A DNA stretch of 64,000 nt. Origin: CBFHND01 sp965657085 (GTDB lineage Bacteria; Pseudomonadota; Alphaproteobacteria; Rhodobacterales; Rhodobacteraceae). A program made the position numbers and the translations under genes. The stretch lies in NCBI GenBank assembly GCA_965657085.1, contig CBFHND010000016.1, positions 1 through 64,000 on the forward strand, in the 5' to 3' direction. Shown one piece after another: positions 43,544-52,695 of the stretch (position 1 is the first letter of the stretch; each line of letters starts with the position of its first letter). The notes beneath the pieces were generated by a model that searched no databases, was not told the origin of the DNA, and saw only the letters and a list, made by a program, of their open reading frames with translations.

Positions 43544-44992
43544 TCAATCCCGAAGGCTTTCTTCACGCAGGCCGTCGGCCAGAAGGTTCAGACCCAGCAC
43601 CAGCGTCATCAACGCCAGCGCAGGCACCATCGCCGCATGCGGATAAAGCGCCAGCAAACGCCGGCCCGCGTTGATCGTGGTGCCCCAATCCGGGCTTTCG
43701 CTTTCCAGCCCCAGACCGAAGAAGCCCAAGGTGCCCAGAAGGATGGTGGTGTACCCGATCCGCAGGCAGAAATCGACGATCAGCGGACCACGCGCGTTGG
43801 GCAGGATTTCCCACAGCATGATGTACCACGGTCCTTCGCCCCGCGTTTGTGCGGCCGCCACGTAGTCACGTGTCTTGATGTCGAGCGCGAGGCCCCGGAC
43901 GATCCGGAACACGGTGGGCGAGTTCACAAAGACCACCGAAACGAAGACCACGAGGATGCCTGAGTCGATGTCAAAGAGGTCCAGCGCCTTGGGCAGCAGG
44001 TTCACCTTGGTGCCAGCAGCCGAAATCAGCGACAGGTACAGCCATCCGAAAATGCCCAGAACCACGATCAACAGCGGCGTGCGCACCGATGGCTGCGTAT
44101 AGAACCGCGAGTTCAACAGCACCGCAAGGAACACCAGCGGGAAGACGAACAGAACCGTCGCCATATAGTTCGGAATGCCTGTGGCCACGATTTCCGGTGT
44201 CACCAGCAGGTAAAAGAGCAAGATCACCGGGAAGGCGAGGATGAGGTTGGCAAGGAACGACAACAGCGTGTCCAGACGTCCGCCGTAATAGCCTGCGGGC
44301 AGACCCAGCGTGATGCCGACCATAAAAGCAAAGAGCGTGGCCAGCGGTGCGATCTGCACAACGACCCACGCGCCCTTGATCAGGCGGCTGTAGACGTCGC
44401 GCGCAAGGTTGTCGCCGCCCAGCAGGAACCACTGGTAATCGCCTTCCTCGGCACCGCGCAACGGTGTGCCCGGCAGCTTGTTCTTCATGCCCGAAAACTG
44501 GCTCAGCGGGTCATGGGTGATCAGCATGTCGAAAACGCCACCCATCACACCGACAAAGACCCAGAACATCACCAGACCAAAACCGATCATGCCGATGGTG
44601 CTGTCGAAAAGCTTGCCGTAAAGCCCCAGCTTGCGCTTGAAGGTGATCGAGACCGCATAGAGCGCGATCATGGCGATCCAGACCGGCAGGAGGTTGCGGC
44701 TGATGCCGCCCACGATGCCCGCCGATGTGCCCATCAGCGCCCCGCCCACGATGTAGATCAGGATGATCGCCACGGTGGCGAAAAACGCATAGCGCGTGAC
44801 CATGCCGGCGGTGCCGACAGGGCCTTTGACCGCCATCAGCGTGCCGTCGGGATTAACCCCCAGCGGTCCTGTGTCGGATGCAAAGGTCGACAGCAGGATT
44901 TGTGCGACGATCGCCAGCGCCAGAACGCCTGCCGCGACCATCAGGATGATGTTGAGCCCCCCAAGGGCGCCTGTCCATGTCAATGGTTCCAT
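43544..44992 (-). CDS. ABC transporter permease, DppC-like, with extended N-terminal region
   Basis: A 482-residue inner-membrane protein. The C-terminal half is a BPD_transp_1 permease: AAAQTRGEGPWYIMLWEILP is the EAA loop contacting the ATPase, followed by a typical LLGTLGFFGLGLESESPDWG ending of DppC-type proteins. It is far longer than the usual 280-300 residues: several extra hydrophobic helices precede the permease core (first about 170 residues and another helix cluster near residues 290-330). It lies 14 bases after the first permease gene. Confidence 0.87.
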   Translation of the reverse strand: MEPLTWTGALGGLNIILMVAAGVLALAIVAQILLSTFASDTGPLGVNPDGTLMAVKGPVGTAGMVTRYAFFATVAIILIYIVGGALMGTSAGIVGGISRNLLPVWIAMIALYAVSITFKRKLGLYGKLFDSTIGMIGFGLVMFWVFVGVMGGVFDMLITHDPLSQFSGMKNKLPGTPLRGAEEGDYQWFLLGGDNLARDVYSRLIKGAWVVVQIAPLATLFAFMVGITLGLPAGYYGGRLDTLLSFLANLILAFPVILLFYLLVTPEIVATGIPNYMATVLFVFPLVFLAVLLNSRFYTQPSVRTPLLIVVLGIFGWLYLSLISAAGTKVNLLPKALDLFDIDSGILVVFVSVVFVNSPTVFRIVRGLALDIKTRDYVAAAQTRGEGPWYIMLWEILPNARGPLIVDFCLRIGYTTILLGTLGFFGLGLESESPDWGTTINAGRRLLALYPHAAMVPALALMTLVLGLNLLADGLREESLRD

Positions 44993-45006
44993 ATCTCAGA
45001 CCTCCC

Positions 45007-46053
45007 TTATGAAATGCGAATGCGCGGGTTGAGGAACACGTAGCCGATGTCCGATATCAGCTGTGTCAGCAGCACCACGACCACCGACACCACCGACACC
45101 GCCAACAGCAGTTCGATATCGTTGTTGCCCGCAGCCTGCACCAGCAGCCAGCCAAAGCCCTTGTAGTTGAACAGGGTCTCGACGATGACAACGCCGTTCA
45201 GCAGCCATGGAATTTGCAGCATGATCACGGTGAACGGTGCAATCAGTGCGTTCCTGAGCGCGTGTTTCAGAACGATGTTGCCAAAGCTCACGCCCTTCAG
45301 CCGCGCGGTGCGGATGTATTGGGCGGTCATGACCTCGGTCATCGAGGCCCGCGTCATCCGCGCGATATATCCCATGCCGTAAAGCGCGATGGTCAGCACC
45401 GGCAGGGTGAAGTTTTCGAATGTTGCGTTCTCGACCGCGGACGTGGCCGACCCCTTGAACCATTTCAACCCGAAGGCCGAAGAGGAGAAGACGGCGATAA
45501 ACACAACCCCCGACACATATTCGGGGGTGGCGGTGGATGCGATGGAGAAGGTCGAAAGGCTGCGGTCCAGCGCCGAGCCTTCGCGCATCCCCGCAAGCAC
45601 GCCGACAGTCAGCGAGGCAGGGACCATCACCAGCAACACAAAGCCCATCAACTTGCCCGTGTTGCCCAATTTGTCGATCACGGTGCCGCCCACATCGGAT
45701 TTGAACACCGTGGATTGCCCCCAGTCGCCCTGCAGGACGCCACAGAAAGTACGGCGGTCCTCTTCGGGTGTGTTCGCGGCAAAGCAGCGCCCCGTGACCG
45801 TACCGTCTTCCTTTTCGGTGACCCATCCGGGCACGACACCGATCCAGCGGCCAAATTTGACAGGCATCGGATCAAGATACCCGCGATCCCCGAGCCAGCT
45901 TGCCACGGCCTCGTCGGACATGCGGAAGTTGCCTTGGGTCTTGGCCAGTTTTTCGAGGTTTGGATAAAGGTTGGTCAGAAAGAAAACGATGAACGTCAGG
46001 CAAAGCGCCGTCAGCACCATCACTCCCAATCGCCGGAGTATGAAAAGTCCCAT
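45007..46053 (-). CDS. ABC transporter permease, DppB-like
   Basis: A 348-residue inner-membrane permease. MGLFILRRLGVMVLTALCLT is the classical first helix of DppB/OppB, ARMTRASMTEVMTAQYIRTA plus RLKGVSFGNIVLKHALRNAL is the EAA cytoplasmic loop, and six membrane helices are evident. A periplasmic insert follows helix 1 (about residues 45-125), longer than typical. First gene of the operon; no substrate-binding protein gene precedes it. Confidence 0.9.
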   Translation of the reverse strand: MGLFILRRLGVMVLTALCLTFIVFFLTNLYPNLEKLAKTQGNFRMSDEAVASWLGDRGYLDPMPVKFGRWIGVVPGWVTEKEDGTVTGRCFAANTPEEDRRTFCGVLQGDWGQSTVFKSDVGGTVIDKLGNTGKLMGFVLLVMVPASLTVGVLAGMREGSALDRSLSTFSIASTATPEYVSGVVFIAVFSSSAFGLKWFKGSATSAVENATFENFTLPVLTIALYGMGYIARMTRASMTEVMTAQYIRTARLKGVSFGNIVLKHALRNALIAPFTVIMLQIPWLLNGVVIVETLFNYKGFGWLLVQAAGNNDIELLLAVSVVSVVVVLLTQLISDIGYVFLNPRIRIS

Positions 46054-46434
46054 ATGTGCCCCTGTTGGTAGGCTGATGCGGTGATTTCCGCAGTTGGTTT
46101 CGCGCGTCTTTGCGACGTCGCTTTGATCTGTGTCCGGTCGGTGGACGCAAGTGTGAGTTGGCAGTGTGCGTGTCAGCCCCCGATGTGGTGGCTGGTCATC
46201 TTCCCCCTTGTGGCGATCCTTGGCACGGCCCCGGTGTCCGCGATGTGCGGACAGACCGCAAAGCGCTGCGCGTGGATCAGCTTGTCGTGTTCCCTGCCCC
46301 CATGAGGCAACATGTCAGGCCCAAGGTCAATGTTCGGTTTGGGAAATCGTGGTCAAAAAACGACGCATAGCCGGCTTGAAAGCGACATGTCCCGAATTTC
46401 GGGCGCACGGCGCGGATGTGGTCGGGCGCGGGCT
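46054..46434. other. 381-nt gap at the head of the ABC operon
   Basis: Lies between the permease start and the AraC gene. It must contain the ABC operon promoter. A plus-strand frame 46081-46305 includes one hydrophobic run (MWWLVIFPLVAILGTAPVSA) but has no ribosome-binding site and no supporting context. No remnant of a solute-binding protein was recognised. Confidence 0.5.
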
Positions 46435-47235
46435 TCAACCGGGCGTCGAACGTCCGGCGGCGCGCAGGGCGGTTGGCGTCTGGCCGGTGTGGGCCTGCAT
46501 GAAGCGGGTGAAATAGGCCGCGCTGCCAAAGCCAAGGTGGCGCGCCACGTCCTGCACCGCATGGGATGTGTCCCTGAGGTTGGTATGGGCTGCATGCAGC
46601 ACGCGTTGGGTCAGGATGTCGGCACCCGTGTGGCCCGTGGCTGCCTTGCAGGCGCGCGCAAGATGCGTGGGCGTCACGCCAAGGGCCGCTGCATGGTCGG
46701 CCACGGTTTCGCCGGTGTGGTAGGTGTCGACCAGCCGCGCGCAGAACCGTGCTCTCAGCCGTGCGGCGGCGTTGGGCTTGGCGGGCAGGTGGGCCTCATT
46801 GGCGATCTGGCGGCGCAACCAGACCGATATCAGCGCCAGATAGCCATCCATGGCGTCTTGCGACAGCGGGCGGCCGGATTGCCCTTCGCGTTGCGCGGCA
46901 TCCAGAAGACCCGTCAATTCCGAGATCGCCGATGCATCGCGCAGCCGCAGCTGGCGCGGCTGTTCGGGCAGGCGCACCTCGGTGCCATCGGGCACCCGCG
47001 CCACCAGCCCGGTGCTTTGGCGGCTCATATCAAGCGCAAAGAGCGTGCGCGCGGGCACGAAGATGGCGTTGTGCGTGCCAACGCCGCGCCGCGTCCCATT
47101 GAGCAAAAGCCGCCCCTGACCCCGTGTGATCCAGATCAGCAGGTGTTCGGGTCGGTCATGGGCCAGCGCCAGCCGCCAGTCCTGACCGCCGGTCAGCCCG
47201 TTCAGCGTGGTGATGGTTATGTGGCCCAGCGACAT
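46435..47235 (-). CDS. AraC family transcriptional regulator
   Basis: A 266-residue regulator with an N-terminal cupin-like sensor (GQGRLLLNGTRRGVGTHNAI; VPARTLFALD) and a C-terminal double helix-turn-helix: VADHAAALGVTPTHLARACK and VQDVARHLGFGSAAYFTRFM then QAHTGQTPTALR. The effector is not predictable. ATG 47235 is used; a GTG at 47277 would add 14 residues. It lies downstream of miaA on the same strand and upstream of the ABC operon, which it might control. Confidence 0.82.
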   Translation of the reverse strand: MSLGHITITTLNGLTGGQDWRLALAHDRPEHLLIWITRGQGRLLLNGTRRGVGTHNAIFVPARTLFALDMSRQSTGLVARVPDGTEVRLPEQPRQLRLRDASAISELTGLLDAAQREGQSGRPLSQDAMDGYLALISVWLRRQIANEAHLPAKPNAAARLRARFCARLVDTYHTGETVADHAAALGVTPTHLARACKAATGHTGADILTQRVLHAAHTNLRDTSHAVQDVARHLGFGSAAYFTRFMQAHTGQTPTALRAAGRSTPG

Positions 47236-47316
47236 GGGTTTGTCCGAATTTGTGTGGTTGGGGCCCTTTATATCCACAAATGGTGCGGACTCCAGTTCTG
47301 TTTGGTCAACCGATCC

Positions 47317-48198
47317 TCATGCGCTGGGATTCACCGACAGCCAGTCGCCCATTTTCGACCGCAGCCATGTGCGTTGCCGCTTGGCATATTGGCGGGTCGA
47401 GATCACAGCCGCCGCGCGCGCGTCATCCAGTGTCATTTCGCCCGCGATATAAGACATCAGTTCGGGCACCCCGATCGCACGGCAACTGGGCAGCGACGGA
47501 TCGTAACGCCCCCGCATGGCCTCCACTTCGTCCAGCGCACCGCCTGCGATCATCTGTTCGAACCGCTGTTCGATCCGCGCGTTCAGCCAATCGGTGGGGC
47601 AATTGAGCGCGATGCAGGTGGCTTGAGCGGAGGGCAACAGGGCGGGGCCGGTGCTGTCCTGCCATGCGGCCAACCCCTTGCCGGTGGCCTGCAACACCTC
47701 CCACGCGCGCTGCACCCGTGCGCGGTTCCGGGTGTCGATGCGCGCCGTTGTCTCGGCATCCAGCACTGCAAGCATCGCGTCAGGGGTCAGGGCGTCGCCC
47801 TGCGCGCGCACCTGCGCCGGTGTGGCGGGGATTTCGGCCAGGCCTTGTGTCAATGCGTTGAAATAGAGGCCCGTGCCGCCAACGATGATGGGCCGCGCGC
47901 CGCCGTCCAGCAGGGGCGCCACCTCGCGCAGCCAATGGCCGGTGGAATAGGGCGCATCATAAGGCACATGGCCGTAAAGCGCATGCGGTGCACGCGCGAG
48001 GTCCTCGGGACCGGGGCGCGCGGTGATCACCTGCCAGCAGTCATAGACCTGGCTGGCATCGGCATTCACGATGACACCGCCTTGCGCCTCGGCGATGCGC
48101 AGCGCCAGCCCGGATTTGCCCGATGCGGTGGGTCCCGCGATCAGAACCGGGCGGCCCTGCGGCACCTGTGACAGGTCAAAGCCGGGAACATTTGTCAT
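47317..48198 (-). CDS. miaA: tRNA dimethylallyltransferase
   Basis: Adds a dimethylallyl group to A37 of tRNAs reading UNN codons. The 293-residue protein has the P-loop VLIAGPTASGKSGLALRIAE, NADASQVYD, HALYGHVPYDAPYSTGHW, and VGGTGLYFNAL, all standard for MiaA, with a C-terminal IGVPELMSYIAGE and RTWLRSK region. ATG 48198 (MTNVPGF) was chosen; the frame upstream runs into the pyrH promoter region. Divergent from pyrH. Confidence 0.93.
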   Translation of the reverse strand: MTNVPGFDLSQVPQGRPVLIAGPTASGKSGLALRIAEAQGGVIVNADASQVYDCWQVITARPGPEDLARAPHALYGHVPYDAPYSTGHWLREVAPLLDGGARPIIVGGTGLYFNALTQGLAEIPATPAQVRAQGDALTPDAMLAVLDAETTARIDTRNRARVQRAWEVLQATGKGLAAWQDSTGPALLPSAQATCIALNCPTDWLNARIEQRFEQMIAGGALDEVEAMRGRYDPSLPSCRAIGVPELMSYIAGEMTLDDARAAAVISTRQYAKRQRTWLRSKMGDWLSVNPSA

Positions 48199-48302
48199 TT
48201 CTTGTCTGCCGCGCCTCGTGGTGCATTGAATTGCCGCGCCTTTTAGGACAGTTTGCGCCGGAACAAAACGCCCCAACACCTGACATACCGCCGGAGGTCC
48301 CC

Positions 48303-49040
48303 ATGGACGACGCAACCCAAGAGCCGAGCCAGACGACCTTTCGCCGCGTGATGCTGAAGATTTCGGGTGAGGCGCTGATGGGCGACCAGGGCTTTGGCCT
48401 GAACCCACCCACGGTGGAACGCATCGCCGCCGAGGTCAAATCGGTGCACGATATGGGCGTCGAGATTTGCATGGTCATCGGTGGCGGCAACATCTTTCGC
48501 GGCCTGCAAGGGTCAGCGCAGGGGATGGAGCGGACCACGGCCGACTACATGGGGATGCTGGCCACGGTGATGAACGCACTGGCCATGCAATCCGCGCTTG
48601 AAGGGCTGGGCATTCACACGCGGGTCATTTCAGCCATCACCATGAACGAAGTCGCCGAACCCTACATCCGCCGCCGCGCCGTGCGCCACCTTGAGAAAAA
48701 GCGCGTGTGCATTTTTGCGGCAGGCACCGGCAACCCCTATTTCACCACCGACACCGCCGCCACGCTGCGCGCCAACGAGATGTCCTGCGAGGCGATCTTC
48801 AAGGGCACCAAGGTGGATGGTGTCTATGACAAGGACCCCGCCAAACACGACGACGCGGTGCGCTATGACACAGTCAGCTACGATGATGTGCTGGCCAAGC
48901 GGCTGGGCGTGATGGATGCCAGCGCCATCGCCTTGGCGCGCGACAACAACCTGCCCATCATCGTCTTTTCTCTGGACGAGCCGGGCGGGTTCCGCGGCAT
49001 TCTGGCGGGTGAGGGCACCTATACACGCGTTCAGGGCTGA
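48303..49040 (+). CDS. pyrH: UMP kinase
   Basis: Phosphorylates UMP to UDP for pyrimidine nucleotide and envelope sugar synthesis. The 245-residue amino acid kinase-fold protein shows VMLKISGEALMGDQGFGL, VIGGGNIFRG, TADYMGMLATVMNALAMQ, and FKGTKVDGVYDKDP. GGAGG lies 6 bases before ATG 48303; the frame continues upstream but without start signals. First gene of the pyrH-frr-uppS-cdsA-dxr-rseP-bamA block. Confidence 0.95.
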   Translation: MDDATQEPSQTTFRRVMLKISGEALMGDQGFGLNPPTVERIAAEVKSVHDMGVEICMVIGGGNIFRGLQGSAQGMERTTADYMGMLATVMNALAMQSALEGLGIHTRVISAITMNEVAEPYIRRRAVRHLEKKRVCIFAAGTGNPYFTTDTAATLRANEMSCEAIFKGTKVDGVYDKDPAKHDDAVRYDTVSYDDVLAKRLGVMDASAIALARDNNLPIIVFSLDEPGGFRGILAGEGTYTRVQG

Positions 49041-49150
49041 TCACCGCCTGCGCAAGCCTTGCGCGAAACCGTGCTGGCCTTTGGTCGCGGGCTTGCAGTA
49101 TACCGCGTTAAAAGCCTGCAATGGCACCAAGACCAATACGGGGTACCTCC

Positions 49151-49714
49151 ATGTCTGACGACTTCATGCTCGACACCGATGACCTGACCCGCCGCATGGA
49201 CGGGGCGATGGCCAATCTCAGGACAGAATTCGCATCCTTGCGCACTGGCCGCGCCTCGGCCTCCATGCTGGAGCCGGTGATGGTGGATGCCTACGGGTCG
49301 ATGACGCCCATCAACCAGGTCGGCACCGTCAACGTGCCCGAGCCGCGCATGGTCACCATCAACGTCTGGGACAAGGGCCTTGTGGGCAAGGTTGAAAAGG
49401 CGATCCGCGAAAGCGGTCTGGGCATCAACCCGCAGCTCAACGGCACCATCATCATGTTGCCGATCCCCGAACTGAACGAAGAACGCCGCCGCGAGCTGGG
49501 CAAGGTCGCGGGCCAATATGCCGAAAGCGCGCGCGTCAGCATCCGCAACGTGCGCCGCGATGGCATGGACCAGATCAAGAAGGCCAAGGCTGACGGAATC
49601 AGCGAGGATGACCAGAAATTCTGGGAAGGCGAGGTGCAGGAACTGACCGACACCTATATCAAGAACGTCGACGCCGCGCTTGAGACCAAGCAAGCGGAGA
49701 TCATGCAGGTTTGA
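49151..49714 (+). CDS. frr: Ribosome recycling factor
   Basis: Splits post-termination ribosomes together with EF-G. The 187-residue protein has the complete two-domain signature: LRTGRASASMLEPVMVDAYG, QVGTVNVPEPRMVTINVWD, GLGINPQLNGTIIMLPIPEL and the RNVRRDGMDQIKKAK helix. ATG 49151 (MSDDFML) is chosen. It lies 110 nt after pyrH. Its stop codon is the left arm of a long RNA stem (see the adjacent feature). Confidence 0.95.
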   Translation: MSDDFMLDTDDLTRRMDGAMANLRTEFASLRTGRASASMLEPVMVDAYGSMTPINQVGTVNVPEPRMVTINVWDKGLVGKVEKAIRESGLGINPQLNGTIIMLPIPELNEERRRELGKVAGQYAESARVSIRNVRRDGMDQIKKAKADGISEDDQKFWEGEVQELTDTYIKNVDAALETKQAEIMQV

Positions 49715-49773
49715 CACCCGAACCCGCGCACACGCGCGGGCAAACGCTCCGGGGGAGCGTTTGGGGTGTCAAA
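49710..49773 (+). other. Perfect three-way-junction RNA fold at the frr stop codon
   Basis: A 10-bp outer stem, TTTGACACCC (49710-49719) with GGGTGTCAAA (49764-49773), encloses two hairpins: CCCGCGC/GCGCGGG with loop ACAC (49723-49740) and CAAACGCTCC/GGAGCGTTTG with loop GGG (49741-49763). All three stems pair perfectly. The frr TGA (49712-49714) is in the outer stem. No T-tract follows. Part of the element is duplicated downstream. Confidence 0.7.
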
Positions 49774-49796
49774 GGGCGGAGCCCCGGATGGAAGTG
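49736..49796 (+). repeat. 61-bp direct repeat, copy 1
   Basis: Identical to 49823-49883, separated by 26 bp. It holds the 10-bp hairpin with GGG loop, the right arm GGGTGTCAAA and the GGGCGGAGCCCC box. Confidence 0.85.
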
Positions 49797-49822
49797 CAAT
49801 GCAACGACAGCAGTGATGGTTG

Positions 49823-49883
49823 GCGGGCAAACGCTCCGGGGGAGCGTTTGGGGTGTCAAAGGGCGGAGCCCCGGATGGAAGTG
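49823..49883 (+). repeat. 61-bp direct repeat, copy 2
   Basis: Second identical copy. It retains the CAAACGCTCC/GGAGCGTTTG hairpin but lacks the left arm needed for the three-way fold. It ends 74 bases before the uppS start. Confidence 0.85.
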
Positions 49884-49957
49884 AACACTGCCTTGTCAAT
49901 CATGTACGCTGCGGCGGAGGGGCAGGCCATGCGTTCGCGGCCATGCCAGCCACGCCC

Positions 49958-50695
49958 ATGAGCAGGAGCGAACCCATCCCCCAGCCGACACACACCGGAC
50001 CACGCCATGTGGCCATCATCATGGACGGTAACGGCCGTTGGGCCACGCAGCGCGGGCGTCCACGGCTTTTCGGGCACCACGCAGGCGCGCGCCGGGTGCG
50101 CGAGGTGGTCGAAAGCTGCCCCGAAGTGGGGGTCGAATACCTGACCATCTTTGCCTTCTCGACAGAGAACTGGAAACGCACGCAGGTCGAAGTGGCGGGC
50201 CTCATGAGCCTTTTCCGCCGCTACATCAGCCGCGAGGCGCGTGCGCTGGATGAGTTTGGCGTGCGCGTGCGGTTCATCGGAGACCGGGTGCGGCTTGATG
50301 CCAAGTTGATCAAGCTGATGGACGATCTGGAAGAACTGACGGCCGACAACACGCGGGTGAACCTGACCATCGCGCTGAACTACGGTGGCCGTGACGAGGT
50401 GGCGCGCGCCACCCAGCGGCTGGCCCGAGATGTGGCCGAGGGGCGGCTTGACCCCGATAGCGTAGATGAAGAAACCCTTCCAAAGTACTTGGATACTTAC
50501 GTTTTGCCTGATCCCGACCTGGTGATCCGCACCAGCGGTGAAGCGCGCATTTCCAACTTCCTGCTGTGGCAATCTGCTTATGCGGAGTATGAATTCATCG
50601 ACACCCTGTGGCCCGATTTCTCCAAGGAGGAATTCGCGGCACTTTGTGCATCCTACGGCGGGCGCGACCGCCGCTTTGGCGGGGTAAAGGCATGA
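49958..50695 (+). CDS. uppS: Isoprenyl (undecaprenyl) diphosphate synthase
   Basis: Makes the C55 lipid carrier precursor for peptidoglycan and O-antigen by cis-prenyl chain extension. The 245-residue protein carries HVAIIMDGNGRWATQRG (catalytic Asp and P-loop-like motif), HHAGARRVREVV, LTIFAFSTENW, ALNYGGRDE and PDLVIRTSGEARISNFLLWQ. ATG 49958 is the best start although the ribosome-binding site is weak. It overlaps cdsA by ATGA. Confidence 0.94.
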   Translation: MSRSEPIPQPTHTGPRHVAIIMDGNGRWATQRGRPRLFGHHAGARRVREVVESCPEVGVEYLTIFAFSTENWKRTQVEVAGLMSLFRRYISREARALDEFGVRVRFIGDRVRLDAKLIKLMDDLEELTADNTRVNLTIALNYGGRDEVARATQRLARDVAEGRLDPDSVDEETLPKYLDTYVLPDPDLVIRTSGEARISNFLLWQSAYAEYEFIDTLWPDFSKEEFAALCASYGGRDRRFGGVKA

Positions 50696-51507
50696 CGACG
50701 CCCCCCGATATCCCCGAAAAAGGGTCCGAGAAGTGGTCCGATCTGGCCGCGCGGCTGGGATCGGCGGCGGTGATGGTGCTGATTGCGCTGATCGGGGTCT
50801 GGGTCGGCGGGCATTTGTGGCACTTCATCGTGGCGGTGATCTGCGGGGTGATGGTTTGGGAGCTGGTGCGCATGCTGGCCCCGCGCAACGCGCCGCTGGC
50901 GTTGCAATTGGGCGGCGTGTCTGGGCTGGCGCTTTTCGCGGCCAGCTACCTGCCTGCGGGCTTTGCGCTGCCCTTGCTGCTGGCGCCTGCGATGGTGGGC
51001 TTCGGGCAACTTACCCAGCACCGCACGGTCTTCATGGCCTTCACAGTCATGGTGCAGCTTGCGGGCTTTGGCATCCTGTCGGTGCGCGATGATCTGGGCT
51101 TTGGCTGGATGCTCTGGCTGGTGCTGGTGGTGGTGGTCACGGATGTCTTTGGCTATTTCGCCGGGCGCATGATCGGGGGGCCGAAATTCTGGCCCCGCGT
51201 CAGCCCGAAAAAGACGTGGTCCGGCACCGTTGCAGGCTGGATCGGGGCCGGAATCGTCGGCTGGGCCTATGCGCTTTATACCGGGGCGACCCTTGATCTT
51301 ATTGGCATTTCCATCGCCATTTCAATGGCTTCTCAGATGGGTGACATTTCGGAAAGTGCGATCAAGCGGCAGATGGGCGTCAAGGACAGCTCGAACCTGA
51401 TCCCCGGTCATGGCGGGGTGCTGGACCGCTTTGACGGGATGCTGGGGGCGTCGGTGTTCCTGCTGATCATCGGCCAGATCGTGGGCTTTCCGCCCGGCTT
51501 GGCATGA
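50692..51507 (+). CDS. cdsA: Phosphatidate cytidylyltransferase
   Basis: Forms CDP-diacylglycerol from phosphatidate and CTP in the inner membrane. The 271-residue protein has about seven membrane helices and the family C-terminal signature: TDVFGYFAGRMIGGPKFWPR, VSPKKTWSGTVAGW, SQMGDISESAIKRQMGVKD and IPGHGGVLDRFDG. Coupled by ATGA overlaps to uppS upstream and dxr downstream. Confidence 0.94.
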   Translation: MTTPPDIPEKGSEKWSDLAARLGSAAVMVLIALIGVWVGGHLWHFIVAVICGVMVWELVRMLAPRNAPLALQLGGVSGLALFAASYLPAGFALPLLLAPAMVGFGQLTQHRTVFMAFTVMVQLAGFGILSVRDDLGFGWMLWLVLVVVVTDVFGYFAGRMIGGPKFWPRVSPKKTWSGTVAGWIGAGIVGWAYALYTGATLDLIGISIAISMASQMGDISESAIKRQMGVKDSSNLIPGHGGVLDRFDGMLGASVFLLIIGQIVGFPPGLA

Positions 51508-52691
51508 GCGCGCGGATGCCACGACGGGTCAGCATATTCGGGGCCACGGGCTCCATCGGGCAGAACACCATCGACCTGATTGCGCGCGATCCTGACCGCT
51601 ATGAGGTGGTGGCCCTGACGGGGGCGGGCAACATCGCACAGCTGGCCGACGACGCGCGGCGTCTGGGAGCCGCCGTGGCGGTGACCGCCGATGAGAGCCG
51701 CATTGGAGAGTTGCGCGCAGCCCTCGAAGGGTCGGGCGTAGAGGCCGCCGCCGGAGCCGCGGCGCTGAACGAAGCAGCGGCGCGACCTGCGGATTGGGTC
51801 ATGTCGGCCATCGTGGGCGCTGCAGGGCTGCGGCCTGGCCTCACGGCTTTGGAACAGGGGGCGACACTGGCGCTGGCGAACAAGGAATCGCTGGTCTGCG
51901 CCGGGGCGCTGATGCTTGAGACCGCTGCAAGGCATGACGCGCGCATCCTGCCTGTGGACAGCGAACATTCGGCGGTGTTCCAGGCGCTGGTGGGCGAGGA
52001 TATGGCGGCGGTCGAGCGGGTGATCATCACCGCCTCGGGCGGGGCTTTCCGCGACTGGCCGCTTGAGGATCTGCCAAATGCCAGCCTCGATCAGGCCAGC
52101 AGCCACCCCAACTGGGACATGGGGCAGCGCATCACCATCGACAGCGCCAGCATGTTCAACAAGGCATTGGAACTGATTGAAACCCGTGAATATTTTGGCG
52201 TTGATCCCAGCCAGATCGAAGTGGTCGTGCACCCGGAATCGATGATCCATGCGCTGGTGGGGTTCAACGACGGGGCCTTGATGGCCCATGTGGGTCCGCC
52301 CGACATGCGCCATGCCATCGGGTATGCGCTGCACTGGCCCGAACGGCACGCGCTGCCGGTGGAGCGGCTGGACCTTGCGGCCTTGGGCAGCCTGACGTTC
52401 CGCGCACCTGATGACGCGCGCTGGCCTGCGCTGCGACTGGCGCGTGAGGTCATGGCGCGGGGCGGTTTGGCGGGGGCCGTGTTCAACGCGGCCAAGGAGG
52501 TGGCGCTGGATCATTTCATCGCCGGGCAGATCAAGTTCACCCAGATGGCCGAGGTGGTTGAGGATGTTTTGACCTCCATGGACGGGCAGGGCGGCCATAT
52601 AGATGCCGCAATGACCCTTGATAACGTGGGTACGGCGGACCAAATGGCACGCAAGGCCGCACAAGTGGCCGCAAGCAAAAGAGCAGGGTAA
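51504..52691 (+). CDS. dxr: 1-deoxy-D-xylulose 5-phosphate reductoisomerase
   Basis: Second enzyme of the MEP isoprenoid pathway; NADPH and metal dependent. The 395-residue protein shows the Rossmann motif VSIFGATGSIGQNTIDLI, LALANKESLVCAG, the metal-binding PVDSEHSAVFQAL, ITASGGAFRDWPLE, and HPNWDMGQRITIDSASMFNK. All active-site stretches are intact. It supplies isoprenoid units that uppS uses; the genes lie in the same coupled run. Confidence 0.95.
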   Translation: MSARMPRRVSIFGATGSIGQNTIDLIARDPDRYEVVALTGAGNIAQLADDARRLGAAVAVTADESRIGELRAALEGSGVEAAAGAAALNEAAARPADWVMSAIVGAAGLRPGLTALEQGATLALANKESLVCAGALMLETAARHDARILPVDSEHSAVFQALVGEDMAAVERVIITASGGAFRDWPLEDLPNASLDQASSHPNWDMGQRITIDSASMFNKALELIETREYFGVDPSQIEVVVHPESMIHALVGFNDGALMAHVGPPDMRHAIGYALHWPERHALPVERLDLAALGSLTFRAPDDARWPALRLAREVMARGGLAGAVFNAAKEVALDHFIAGQIKFTQMAEVVEDVLTSMDGQGGHIDAAMTLDNVGTADQMARKAAQVAASKRAG

Positions 52692-52695
52692 ACCA

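Noticed and set aside
46081..46305. A 74-codon plus-strand frame with one hydrophobic run
   Set aside because: No ribosome-binding site, no coupling to a neighbour, Trp/Cys-rich odd composition; kept only as a note in the gap entry.
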